A stretch of 34,787 bases of DNA from contig JAAPAO010000375.1 of the NCBI GenBank assembly GCA_013115145.1, positions 1 to 34,787 of the forward strand, given 5' to 3'. The notes below the pieces were generated by a model. That model saw only the letters and a list, made by a program, of their open reading frames with translations, was not told the DNA's origin and made no database searches. A program made the translations under genes and the position numbers. Positions within the stretch are counted from its first letter, which is position 1. Every line of letters starts with the position of its first letter. The DNA is from Perkinsus chesapeaki (taxonomy: Eukaryota; Perkinsozoa; Perkinsida; Perkinsidae). Positions 1-9,711 of this stretch are shown here, in pieces.

Positions 1-324
1 ACTCTGGTGACTACGGCGATAATACCAATTCGTTGAAGGATTGGCACATATTGGTTCTCGAGTGCATCGACGTGCTGAATTTATTAATTACTAAAAACTG
101 TATTTTCATTGTATATATCAAATGAAAAACTGTGAATGAAATTATTAAATGAAGTGCGGAAATACTCCTAATGTTGCCAAATCACAGGTGGCCGGTGACG
201 GGGCTGGAATGAGATTAAATGCAATAAATTCTTTACGACGTATTTGAGTTCTGCAATGTTCTAGGATCTTAAATATTTGAATATCTCGCATCATTAGAGG
301 GCCAATACATCTCCCATCCGGTAC
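1..324. other. Probable first intron of the SAE1-like gene; no exon recognised
   Basis: On the - strand this follows the donor at 324. A TTCAG acceptor at about 79 precedes a stretch open in one frame to the window edge, but it does not match E1 sequence and the phase does not fit. Confidence 0.3.
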
Positions 325-410
325 CTCTGAGCATTCCTCCCCCACAACCGCAGCTGCCTGTCATAGACTTCTTCCTCACTTGCCGATATTCCTTCAGCGC
401 CGTCGGCCAT
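325..410 (-). CDS. SAE1: SUMO-activating enzyme E1 subunit 1 (AOS1/SAE1-like), first coding exon, gene runs off the left edge
   Basis: The exon reads from ATG at 410 and contains EEEVYDRQLRLWGRNAQR, the signature opening of the E1-like fold in AOS1/SAE1 and NAE1. The NAQR ending and the acidic SASEEE run before it favour AOS1 (sumoylation) over NAE1 (neddylation). The exon stops at a good donor (CAGAG|GTACCG, intron from 324) in phase 2. An in-frame upstream ATG-like extension reaches 518 but is not family-like, so the ATG at 410 is preferred. The next exon should encode the nucleotide-binding strand (VLLIG type) and I could not find it in bases 1–324, so it probably lies outside the window. 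AOS1 pairs with UBA2 to adenylate SUMO in the nucleus. Seen: motif and donor. Inferred: the choice of AOS1. Confidence 0.6.
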
Positions 411-518
411 TGAATTACGGACAAGAGCTGACGAGGATGCCGTCTGCGACGACCGTCTTATTTTACGACTTAACTCAAATCGTTGGCCATAAATGAAGAG
501 GGGTTCACCATCGTTCAC

Positions 519-1220
519 CCTTCCTCAGCACAACAAGCTACTGCGTCGCGTGCATTCTCAGCAAATATTCGATTGAAGCTCGCCTACGACAGGCAGCACT
601 GTCAAGGGTAGCAAATTCAGTCAATGGGAAGATTCCCGCGGAAAGTAGTTTTATGAGAGTGGGTTGCGCAGAGCAACACTACTGCGAAATGGAGGGACGA
701 AAAAATCGACCGGAATTTGCGGAACCTCTCCAAAATGTCTATCTGGGCTAACGAATGTTGTCGACCACATGTATATACATCGAACAAGGCTATTGAAATT
801 CACAGCGGCAAACGTTCAAGTCCAAAGCTCGCATGGGTTGTGTCGGAGGAAATTCCACCCCACGTACACCCTTTTCGATGGTGGCGCATGAAGCATCTTA
901 TCGGTGAGAGCATTCAGCATGATCTCTTCAACTTTCGACTGAGAAGCCCCGACTGAACTGCGCAAAGGAGTTTACACTCTGGCGGCCAGAGTCTGGTATT
1001 CAGGCACCTTATGCCCGAAGTCTTGAGGGCGGAGGGCGCGCGAAATGAGGGGGCTCTGAGTCGATCTTGTCTTCTTACGCGCTTTCACAGTGTGCTCAAA
1101 TTCGCACTTCCATGACGCGTGTCGAGTGAGCGGTTCATTCGAACGATTAATGAACTCAGGTATGGATGGTGTGGTGTTCATTCAGCGAGCACAACAGTCA
1201 CCAGTTGTTTTATTCTCAAA
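519..1220. other. Intergenic; no supported gene
   Basis: Only short overlapping open frames without recognisable motifs. It is shared upstream space between the - strand E1 gene and the + strand subtilisin. A CAG at 1203–1205, about 15 nt before the subtilisin ATG, could be a splice or trans-splice acceptor. Confidence 0.4.
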
Positions 1221-2276
1221 ATGACGATTTCCCCCGACCTTCCGCGACTCGTCCTGGTAACTTGTCTGTTATGGCATTTCAAAGTATCTGGCTTGCACTG
1301 GAAAAAGGGAAATGTGGAGAGTATCCACCAATTAACATACCCACCGAACGACCCCCTATTTCACCGCCAAATAAAACTGTTCGAAGTGTTACATATCAAT
1401 GAAACATGGACCGAAGTTCGAGAATCTGAGTTGCCTCGGAGAGATGTAATTGTGACTGCTGTCGACACTGGTGTTGCCACCCAACAGCCCGATCTCGATG
1501 GCAAGCTACTGAAGGGGAAAGACGCCTCTGGTGCCTGGCGGTCATCCGTCGAAGACGTCTACGATCACGGTACGGGAATAGCCGGCATTATCGCTGCGGG
1601 AATCAACAATGGTATAGGCATCGCTGGAATAGCTGATAGAGTTAAGATAAGACCGATTAGAGTGGTAGCCCACAAAGAGAATGGCGTATCGGCGGTCCAG
1701 GTCGAAAGAGCATGGGATATGGCGAATGGATTCAAAGATTCTGATGTCATAGTATTCGCCGGAGGCGATGCATTCACAAAAGATTTGTCCCTCATGTACA
1801 AACGGGTCATCACAAAGGCGGTAGGGCAGGGAAGCTTCGTAGTAATCGCTGCGGATAATTCTAACGACTCTGGTGGACCGGATGAGATCATCTTACCCTG
1901 TTCAATGGCGCACACTATTCCTGGCGTGGTGTGCGTTACTGCGACTAAAACGTCTGAGCCAACGGTATTGCTGACTGATGCCTCTCTCTTGGCCACCTTT
2001 GGGGTACCAGCTACAGAAGTTGAAATTATGACGGCGGAGCGCAGAGGTGAGGCGTGGATGTACTCTACGGCTGAAGGCTCTTCTTGTGCTACTGCGATTG
2101 TTGGTGGTATAGCAGCTCTAATGCAAAGCTTCAAGAAATTCAAACCAGATGTGATAAAGGAAATATTATTGAATGCTACTGAGGGTAAAGTAAAAACAGC
2201 AAAGGGAGTGGAAATGCTGTATGGAGTCCTTCGACCTGATCTTGCTGTTAAACGAGCAATTCAGTTGGCAAGATAG
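1221..2276 (+). CDS. Secreted subtilisin-like serine protease (S8), copy A
   Basis: A single-exon protein of 351 residues. ATG 1221 is chosen because it opens with a signal peptide (hydrophobic core about residues 9–18); the frame is open 34 codons further upstream without family features. The S8 triad is complete: Asp82 in VIVTAVDTGV, His116 in DHGTGIAG, Ser288 in GSSCAT, with oxyanion Asn213 in AADN. The residues after the signal (YPPNDPLFHRQ, 40–50) resemble the N terminus of a mature subtilisin, so almost no room is left for an inhibitory I9 propeptide. The catalytic serine motif departs from the usual GTSMATPH. Expected role: an extracellular endopeptidase, possibly acting on host proteins if the organism is a parasite (inference). 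A paralogue lies at 24815–25951 on the same strand. Confidence 0.9.
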   Translation: MTISPDLPRLVLVTCLLWHFKVSGLHWKKGNVESIHQLTYPPNDPLFHRQIKLFEVLHINETWTEVRESELPRRDVIVTAVDTGVATQQPDLDGKLLKGKDASGAWRSSVEDVYDHGTGIAGIIAAGINNGIGIAGIADRVKIRPIRVVAHKENGVSAVQVERAWDMANGFKDSDVIVFAGGDAFTKDLSLMYKRVITKAVGQGSFVVIAADNSNDSGGPDEIILPCSMAHTIPGVVCVTATKTSEPTVLLTDASLLATFGVPATEVEIMTAERRGEAWMYSTAEGSSCATAIVGGIAALMQSFKKFKPDVIKEILLNATEGKVKTAKGVEMLYGVLRPDLAVKRAIQLAR

Positions 2277-3093
2277 ACCCATGTGCAAGCGACCGTTGGT
2301 ATATTTGCTTAACGCATGCTGACTACATTAGAAGTGTGTAAACATCAATCGTTGTCTAATCCTACTAGCAGTGATACATTGTTCTGTTGCGCCAGAGTAA
2401 ATAATATTTCACACCAAGTTGGTGTACGGTTGGTGTATTTGTACGGTACGGTACCGTAACGTAATTGTGCCCATCTCTAACACCAACGATTCGACATGAG
2501 TGAGAAATTTCGCACGAAGATGCGCACAGAAGTACTGGCGCGAAACACTGCAGTTACCGTAGCTGCCACGTCCCACTAGAGCACGGCGCTTCGGTGAGGT
2601 TACCGGTGTATCATTCTTCGGACTGATATAGGTAGATCGTGTTTGGGTAAAAGTGAGCTAGGTTCATACCTATTGGTGGCCGACTTGAGCAACTTAATAC
2701 GTGTCCAGTAGAAAATCATATATGGTGGGATTCGCCTCCCGTGGAGACTGGCATTTGCCAGCAAGGAGGAAATCGCAGGAAGGGGCAAGAACGCAAGAGG
2801 CGTCTAATGCCGTCTCACGATGCCGTGCCCGGATACCGGTTATTCTGCTGAGTTCGCAGCCTCTCGGTCACGCACCCATGCACTTCTTGGGCGATTCTGG
2901 AATTAACGCGCTCAGTTTAAACGGTGAAAGCTCAGACGAGCTTCTGTCTTGCCTTTCTTGATCCGCCCATGCTCCCTCCCCTGGGGAAGGGGAGACCCAC
3001 ATTGACAGTTTGATATCATCACAAGGTTGGACCAAATCTCCCCCGTTGTTCGGTTCCGTGAGTTCAACGCATTTTACCTTTTTTAAGGTAGCC
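2277..3093. other. Intergenic; contains the diverged 5' part of an older duplication
   Basis: No gene seen. From about 2860 the sequence resembles 4911 onward (shared CCTCTCGGTCACGCA, then TTGATATCA), showing that the Cys-rich gene was duplicated with a larger flank that has since diverged. A perfect palindrome TACGGTACCGTA occurs near 2447. Confidence 0.5.
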
Positions 3094-3434
3094 CCCGAAT
3101 GAACAGTTATGATTTACCTTTAAGTTATCTTATTATTTTACACACATGTTCCTCCTGAGGGTCGTCTCCACGCTTCTAACCTTCACAGCAATCACTGCTT
3201 TCTGGTCCAACCCACCAAGGCCATCGTGTGATGTCCGTCGCTGCGCTCCTAATTCTGATGAAGAGAACTGTGGGAGAGGTGACGACTGGTGCCAAAGTTA
3301 CGTGAAGAGGCTGAGCAACAGAAGGAATGACGGCTACTGCAATGTTGACAGAAAAGAATGTGCTTACGGTGACCGGAACGATCCCCATCACGCATTCGCC
3401 TCATGCCAGTGCCATTAGCCACGGCTCTACTTCG
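3094..3434 (+). repeat. Near-identical 341-bp block, copy 1 (partner 5206–5546)
   Basis: Aligning with an offset of 2112, the block matches 5206–5546 with two substitutions in 341 bp. It includes 52 bp of 5' flank and 16 bp after the stop. Outside the block similarity falls sharply. Confidence 0.95.
3146..3418 (+). CDS. Small secreted eight-cysteine protein, copy 1
   Basis: 90 residues. Residues 1–18 form a signal peptide (MFLLRVVSTLLTFTAITA), leaving a mature chain of about 72 residues. Cysteines at 28, 33, 42, 49, 65, 72, 87 and 89 could form four disulfides; the mature part is otherwise rich in charged residues, Asn and Asp. I do not recognise the family and assign no function; such a layout is common among secreted effectors, inhibitors and structural peptides. 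Copy 2 at 5258 differs by one amino acid (Val7 to Ile) and one silent base. Both share an identical 52-bp upstream flank with CAGTTATG 35–42 nt before the ATG, where a splice-leader acceptor could lie. Confidence 0.8.
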   Translation: MFLLRVVSTLLTFTAITAFWSNPPRPSCDVRRCAPNSDEENCGRGDDWCQSYVKRLSNRRNDGYCNVDRKECAYGDRNDPHHAFASCQCH

Positions 3435-5205
3435 AGTTTTTATTATTCCACTGTATATCTAGGGTTCTGATGTAGCCCTTAAAACCCTGACTTGATTATC
3501 ATACTTTCAATTGCACCACACTTGTAAATGAGTTTAGCATTCAGTTATTCAGACTGAGGCTCGATTTGCATAAGGACATTGCCGCTTGCAGTCATATCAC
3601 CGTCGAGAACCAAACTGCACGGTGATATAGAAAGTGCGGTTTGCTGTAGATGTAATTAAACGATAGTGACACTGGCAACATCCGTTGGTTAAGATCATTT
3701 TTGCCACAAATTAGCACGTTAACCCAACATCAAAAAGTCACGAACAAGTAGTGCTTCTACGGGCGCGGGAGAAATGTCACACAAAGAGGGCGCGGCACAC
3801 TTAGGAGAATCACGACACAAAATGCAAATTCTTGATACCTGTCAGGGCATCTAGGACTGTTGTAGTATATGTCATTCTGTGTTTCTCGCCATGGAACTCC
3901 TCACATTGCGCACGCGTGCAGATTCTTAGCTTTGCTAAGCTGTCCGCTCCATTCTCTATCTTATCCCTCTTTCTCTGCTATCCTGTCGAGTTCACAACCG
4001 AGGAGACCTCCACAAGGACAGAGGTGAGATCTGTTCGTACAAGCTAGCCTCGGGCTCAGCAATCCTTCAATCTTCCTGTCACCCACCCATCCTCGATCCG
4101 TGCTTGTTAATCTCCATGTGAGACGCACATTGCGATTATCTACTGCGTCGACTGCCGACTATCCGAGCGTACCAACAACGAGTTCATTTAAGACGAACCC
4201 CAAGCCCTGAGGCTCAGGGATCATCCCCAGACCCGGGCAACACGGGAGGGTGGTCTTTTCATGCGGGAAATATGACACCATTCGAAATCTATGAGCAATG
4301 TTGTTGGGCTCCCTGCTCGCCCGGAGGGGGAGGAGACGCTGTACGAGCCCGCTTCGCCCGAGTCCGACTGGCAACACTGGACATTAGGGAAAGAGATAAG
4401 TACGTACTGACGAGTAAATATGAGAATAGTCAATACTAGCCTCATCAGAGAGCTAGAGGAAGAAGACCATAAATAGTGAGAGGAGAAAGACTGCACGTAC
4501 TATCATTTCTTATAATCACAGAGCATCCGCACGCATGCACCAAACTGGCTGGCAACTCGCACGCACGCGCCAGAGTGGCTGATGCGCACACGTGCAGACT
4601 AGCATCAGCATTGAGCTTCAACAGAGTGTTGGGTTAGATGACGCACCCCCGCTTCCTCGATTTCCGACATTTCTGTTATCCAGTTGATGTGTGACGATTA
4701 GGCAACGGAGCGTGAAGCTCCATCCGCGAATAGTCACGAAGATGGGCGAGGATCTCTACATATTTCACTGGCTCGCAATGAGACGCAAAATGCTGCAGCT
4801 ACCTGCAGCCTACCCGTCTCGCTGGTGACTGTTGCTTCGGCAAGATTCTTCGATTCTCCGGTTCAGGCTGATTTAAGTAGATCATGCTGCTTAAATTTCA
4901 AACGAGACCGCCTCTCGGTCACGCATGCATACACATTCTGTAACGTTTTCAACTCCAAGAGGAAGGGTTAAGATGATCCTCAATAAAAAAATCTACGGTA
5001 TTTGCGCATGCGTACATCTGCACGCAGGCGCACAAACGCCGAGACTTCACGTGATTCTGGTATGCAAGGAAACAGCAGAGTTGCCGCCTTGCCTCTTTCG
5101 ACCCACCCTCGGGAGCAGAACAATATCTCCAGCTTGATATCACAAGACCAGATTAAATCTTTTTGGCTGATCCGCAGCACTGTGCGTTGAGTTCCGTCGC
5201 CAGTT
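3435..5205. other. Intergenic spacer between the two Cys-rich genes
   Basis: 1.8 kb without a supportable gene. The first part keeps weak similarity to the flank after copy 2 (CAGTTATTCA against GAGTTATTCA regions), and the last 300 bases match 2860–3090 in pieces. An imperfect 23-bp direct repeat (GCACGCAyGCrCCA…TGGCTG) occurs at about 4530–4582. Confidence 0.4.
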
Positions 5206-5546
5206 CCCGAATGAACAGTTATGATTTACCTTTAAGTTATCTTATTATTTTACACACATGTTCCTCCTGAGGGTCATCTCCACGCTTCTAACCTTCACAG
5301 CAATCACTGCTTTCTGGTCCAACCCACCAAGGCCATCGTGCGATGTCCGTCGCTGCGCTCCTAATTCTGATGAAGAGAACTGTGGGAGAGGTGACGACTG
5401 GTGCCAAAGTTACGTGAAGAGGCTGAGCAACAGAAGGAATGACGGCTACTGCAATGTTGACAGAAAAGAATGTGCTTACGGTGACCGGAACGATCCCCAT
5501 CACGCATTCGCCTCATGCCAGTGCCATTAGCCACGGCTCTACTTCG
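5206..5546 (+). repeat. Near-identical 341-bp block, copy 2 (partner 3094–3434)
   Basis: See copy 1. The match starts at CCCGAATGAACAG and ends at CTCTACTTCG in both copies. Confidence 0.95.
5258..5530 (+). CDS. Small secreted eight-cysteine protein, copy 2
   Basis: Same 90-residue protein as at 3146–3418 except Ile for Val at residue 7, inside the signal peptide; the mature chain is identical. The only other coding difference is a silent TGT/TGC at Cys28. The eight cysteines and likely cleavage after Ala18 are the same. After the common block the 3' flanks separate at once, so any transcript ends differ between the copies. Confidence 0.8.
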   Translation: MFLLRVISTLLTFTAITAFWSNPPRPSCDVRRCAPNSDEENCGRGDDWCQSYVKRLSNRRNDGYCNVDRKECAYGDRNDPHHAFASCQCH

Positions 5547-5784
5547 GAGGTATTTAATCCATCCGTGAGGGCAGTGATGTAGCGGCGCTACAGTAGCGCT
5601 CAAAACCTTCACTTCATTATTACCATTCATTCAGTTTTGATCGCACTAAGTTCACAACGGAGCTTCGCGTTGAGTTATTCACACCTGACTATCATGAAAA
5701 CCAAAAACCGCCCTCGATAACTTAATCACTCGAAACTCAAAAACCAGCTCTCTTGGAAACAATAATACCAGAAGTTTACGTCCC

Positions 5785-6419
5785 CTATTCCGCATCTTCC
5801 TTCTCTCCCATCTCCTCCCTTCTAATTTGAACACTATGCAACTCGTTCTCCAATCGAATCACATTAGTTCTGATCTGGTTCACGCCCTGACTAAGCCGTG
5901 CCTCCCCGACAATTGCTGTATCCAGCGATTCGCACCAAGCCACCCTCTGCTCGGCCAGGCCCATCCTGGCCTGCAAAACATCCGTCAAATGTCGGCTAAC
6001 AGTCCCAGCGCTCGCAGCTAGCCTCCTCGCTTTCTCCTGCGCGCCACGCAAGCACGCCTCAAGAATTTCCTTCCCTTCCAGATCGATTTCGATACCGGCT
6101 TTCCTACAGCTCGCGATATACTCGATCGCGGCTCTCGCGCCCGAGCTCGCAACAATGGGATGAACCACTGCACACAGCAGCCCGAGTAGTCTCATCAGCG
6201 AATTATCCGCACCGATGAGAGAATCTTCCCTGTGCGCAGGATCGAATCTTTCGAACGACTCCTGTGCAGCGATCACGAGACACTCCTCAGGAGGGCGTTG
6301 AAGCTCCTCTGCCAGCAATATCACTCCAGCAGCGCTTCGCTCCGCTAAAGCCGCTCCGATTTTAGTCACCTCCTCCACAGTAGGAGGTCGGATTGGATTA
6401 CCGTCGAGACGCGCAGCTC
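5785..6419 (-). CDS. Unknown helical protein, C-terminal exon
   Basis: An open frame of about 210 codons ends in TGA at 5785. No in-frame ATG opens it: upstream it reaches TGA at 6471, and the best boundary is an acceptor TTGCTCAG with the exon starting at 6419 in phase 1. The first exon was not found between here and the next gene at 6791. The sequence is Ala-, Glu- and Leu-rich and the last 90 residues (from about KEILEACLRGAQEKARR) have long helical, coiled-coil-like stretches. I do not recognise a family. Base composition and codon choice look coding (no low-complexity shadow), which is the main evidence. Likely soluble; no signal peptide can be judged without the N terminus. Confidence 0.6.
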
Positions 6420-6790
6420 CTGAGCAAGAACGCCTTGCCAGCCAAAAAAATTTAGATTCACCAAAGCGTCATCTGGTCGGATTCATCGGCCAACGGGAAA
6501 GTATGTTAGACAGGTCAGATGGCATAATGGTAGAGCGGATAGATAAGCTGATTACATCATCATCATTATATTAATAGATGGTAATTGAGTTGAGTTGTCG
6601 CTTCGCTCTACAATGTGAACATTACAGTGCATAAATGACAATTCAGGGACATCCTACATTGACAGTGAGTATTTTTGTAAATATTTTATTCACAGCAGCG
6701 TAGTCGTTTTTGATGCAGCGAAAGTCGACGAGTTTCTACAATTATCGGGACGGGAGAGTGGCCGCGACCAGCCACGCAACCTTTGTGTTA
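6420..6790. other. Short spacer between two - strand genes, with a tRNA A-box look-alike
   Basis: No exon found. TGGCATAATGG at about 6520–6530 (+) fits the tRNA A box, but no B box follows within 150 bases. Confidence 0.3.
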
Positions 6791-7058
6791 CTAAGAGGAG
6801 GAAGAAGACACGATAAAATATTTCGTGTGGTAAATTATCACCGATAATCCGATCATGATTATCGTACAAGGAAGCAAGAAAGCAGCCACCCTTCCAATAG
6901 TACTACTTCCCTCGGGCGTCCGTCCAGCTGCTGCACACTCACGACAGACTGCTAAGACTTCCCCATGACCAGAAAGCGTGGTCACTTTTACACCGAAGGC
7001 AGTGCCGTTGCCGACTCTACTCAGGTCCTTGCTGCAGCCCCAACAGATGTCCACGCCC
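6791..7058 (-). CDS. CxxC-type single-pass membrane protein, last exon
   Basis: The exon follows a clear acceptor (GTGAATTTTCAG|GGGCG) and ends with TAG at 6791. It encodes about 89 residues: CWGC and, 33 residues later, CREC, a pair that could bind one zinc ion; then a hydrophobic segment (about FLLPCTIIMIGLSVIIY) and a tail ending in five serines. The layout suggests a small zinc-ribbon domain tethered to a membrane. The exon starts in phase 2. A phase-2 donor TCTTG|GTGGGG near 7240 would join a frame reading LKSLVQRLDQILH upstream, but that link is weak. I do not recognise a family. Confidence 0.5.
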
Positions 7059-7790
7059 CTGAAAATTCACTTGTTTATGATGCTAAGATTGTATTGCACG
7101 GTTGGAGAGAACGACAAGGAGTCAAGCCTACGATACGTAGCACAGGTCGGTGGATTGCAAGGTCATCATCCGAAAGATATCATCGGCGGAAAATTTCTAG
7201 GCACGTTGGACAGTATATGATTACGCTCAGTCTGATAACGACAAGCGATTCCCCACCAAGAGGTGTCATGGTAGAAATCTCGCGGACATACATGTAGAAT
7301 TTGGTCGAGTCGTTGAACAAGACTTTTCAGGGAAGGAGGGTAGGACTGCACACTTGTAGATACAATAAATTTGTCGCCCTAGTACCGAGAACATTTCTAT
7401 AACGGAGATCCGATTGAGAGATTCTAAATGCCTTCGATCTGGGATGCTGGAGCTACACATTTCCGCCCTCTCAGTATTTTCTTACTAGGGGTGTACAAAG
7501 CCGGAAAATCATTTCTAGCGCGAAGACGCTGTATCAAGTCGAGATACACGGGTAAATGATTTTATAACGAATCCCGGTACGAATACTCGATAACTCATGG
7601 TACCTTCGTTTGTCATCATCGTCCTTTCCTGCCAGCAGCGAGCCCTGAGTCACACCGAGGTGATTTAGAATGGACCAAACGACGACTGTGTAGTCCGATA
7701 AATCTGCCTGCCTGAACAGTACGAAAACATTGAAGAATACACACCGACTGTGTCCAGAGGCGGTAAATATAATACAAATTTCTGTGAACT
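7059..7790. other. Mostly uninterpreted; may hold the 5' exon(s) of the CxxC protein
   Basis: On the - strand one frame between about 7351 and 7165 looks coding (RDFYHDTSWW) but neither end is secure. Confidence 0.25.
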
Positions 7791-8410
7791 CTACACCACT
7801 TGCCGCTGGTCAACTTGAAGATTCTGCCTCAATTTAAAGGCCGTAAAAGGTCTCCAATTGAACTTCGTTTTGTCGCTAGTTTCAACTTTCTTGCCACACT
7901 GAACCGCGTCACCCAATTTAAACGGATTTTGATTAAAATCCAGCCGTTGAATTTGATCTATTGTGTAACCCCTGGCCACACACTGTTTTATTGTAACTCA
8001 GACAACCGAACTGAATTTAGCTAATGAAATACATCGTCGCGTATGAGATACTAATTCACAACTAACTTAACGAAGCTCAATTCACGATCCATGCTTGAAC
8101 CTTTCACTTTTGACGAACTGACGTTACCACGAGAGACCCAAGCACACTTTGAATATCATACTGAAGGTTTTCGGTGGCGTTCGCGTTTTCCGCTTCCATG
8201 CGACGGTTATATGTAGCAGACTGCAAGAGCAACGCCGATGGCGACTTAATGCCGTTGTTTAATTGGGCAGTCTCGCTTCTTCCCAATTGCACAGAAAAGC
8301 TATTTAATTTGCACGACAGAAGTTCTTTAATTTTCAAAAAGGCAAATCGGTCTTTCCGTCGTTTTGAAGTTGTTTTAAAAAAGCTTTAACTTGACCGGCA
8401 AATGGTGTAG
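7791..8410. mobile_element. Non-autonomous inverted-repeat element (MITE-like), long copy
   Basis: The ends are inverted repeats: CTACACCACTTGCC…GGTCAACTT at 7791–7815, and the complement of it (AACTTGACCGGCAAATGGTGTAG) ending at 8410. Weaker inverted similarity continues about 70 bases inward. Length is 620 bp; no transposase frame is present. A related short element with the same ends is at 23426–23560. I see no convincing target-site duplication, so the exact borders are uncertain. Confidence 0.5.
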
Positions 8411-9438
8411 GTAGCAGGTACAGAAACCTGAGGCGTCGCAAAATCCATTAAACCTGGTAGACCGGTTCACTTAGGATTGGTATAGGTGACGATGGATACT
8501 ATAAAGATTTTCCGAACAACTACAGAAACCCCAAAAAGGGGCAGCCGGCAATAGCAGTATGGTTTTGGATAAGTCGTGTTCGTCGCTTACCATACTGGTC
8601 TTATATAACTAATAAGTAATAACACCTCGTGACAGCCTCATGAGTGCGATAAAAGACTAGGAGTGGCGCCTGGCTTCGAAGGCTCACTCTCCGTTAAGTA
8701 TCTTGCTCCTGGTTTCCAGATACCGAGATCTCCCTTCATCAGACACTGCGTCTCGACCGAAAACCCTTGAAAGGCAATCCATTTCCACTTGGCTAACTGA
8801 TGCTGGTCTGAACCACTGCGGATAAGTCTTATCGGAAGAGGTAACTGAGAAAAGGAAAAATGAGTTCAGCGGAGCGAAGCTCGCTAGTGAAATGCGATCG
8901 TCAACGGGGCGACTCGTGGGCGAAATATACAACCCAGAACTGTGTTACTCAGTGCTCCAAATTCTATGAATGTCACGATGCTTCAATTAAACTTCAACAG
9001 TAGCCACATAGACGTTGAGCGTCTTCAGGTATAACCAACGTTCCAATTAATCAACAACTATTGTTTTACTTGTAAAATACGTTTCCAGAAGGACAGGTGA
9101 GAAGAATCTTCCCTAGGGGGTTCCGCAAAAAGAAAGATACCGCTTCACTTTACATCAACATATTTTCGTATGTCTCGATAGACGAGCCGTTCGATACGAT
9201 AACTGTTCACCTGTCTATCCTCTCTCTGATATCCGCTCCCTACTTGCGCCAAAGCAGCAGCGAGTTTTAATCAGGTTCTGTAAATCGTCGCATGGCTCAA
9301 TTAACTCACGTATGTCAGAAGTTTATATAGAACATGCTTTACTAATTTTATAGTTTATTATCATTCAGGGAGCAGTGCAGATATCAAGTTGAAACAATAC
9401 TATCCAATGATGGTACTGTACGAATCCCTTCAGCTCGT
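8411..9438. other. Intergenic; no supported gene
   Basis: About 1 kb with only short frames and no recognisable motif. Confidence 0.4.
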
Positions 9439-9574
9439 ATAAATTACACAGTGTAATCGGAATAAATTACACAGTGTAATCGGAATAAATTACACAGAGT
9501 ATTCGGAATAAATTACATAGTGTAGTCGGAATAAATTACACAGCGTAATCGGAATAAATTACACTGTTTAATAT
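9439..9574. repeat. 23-bp tandem repeat, about six units
   Basis: Unit ATAAATTACACAGTGTAATC + GGA. Most units carry the interrupted palindrome ATTACAC-A-GTGTAAT; later units have single substitutions. Confidence 0.9.
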
Positions 9575-9711
9575 ATTCCGAAAAATACCATCAAGTTAGC
9601 GATTCCCTACCGGAGATTCCTTCGTTATTATCCAGGCAATGGATTCTAGCTAGCTTTCCAGGATGCAGGCTGCTCTGTACAGTGTGAGGATCCGATCGAG
9701 TGTACACAGCG

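Noticed and set aside
664-956. Overlapping + strand frames upstream of subtilisin A
   Set aside because: No signal peptide, domain or splice support; length expected by chance.
1565-2143. 192-codon frame opposite subtilisin A
   Set aside because: Antisense shadow of the protease gene, caused by its codon bias.
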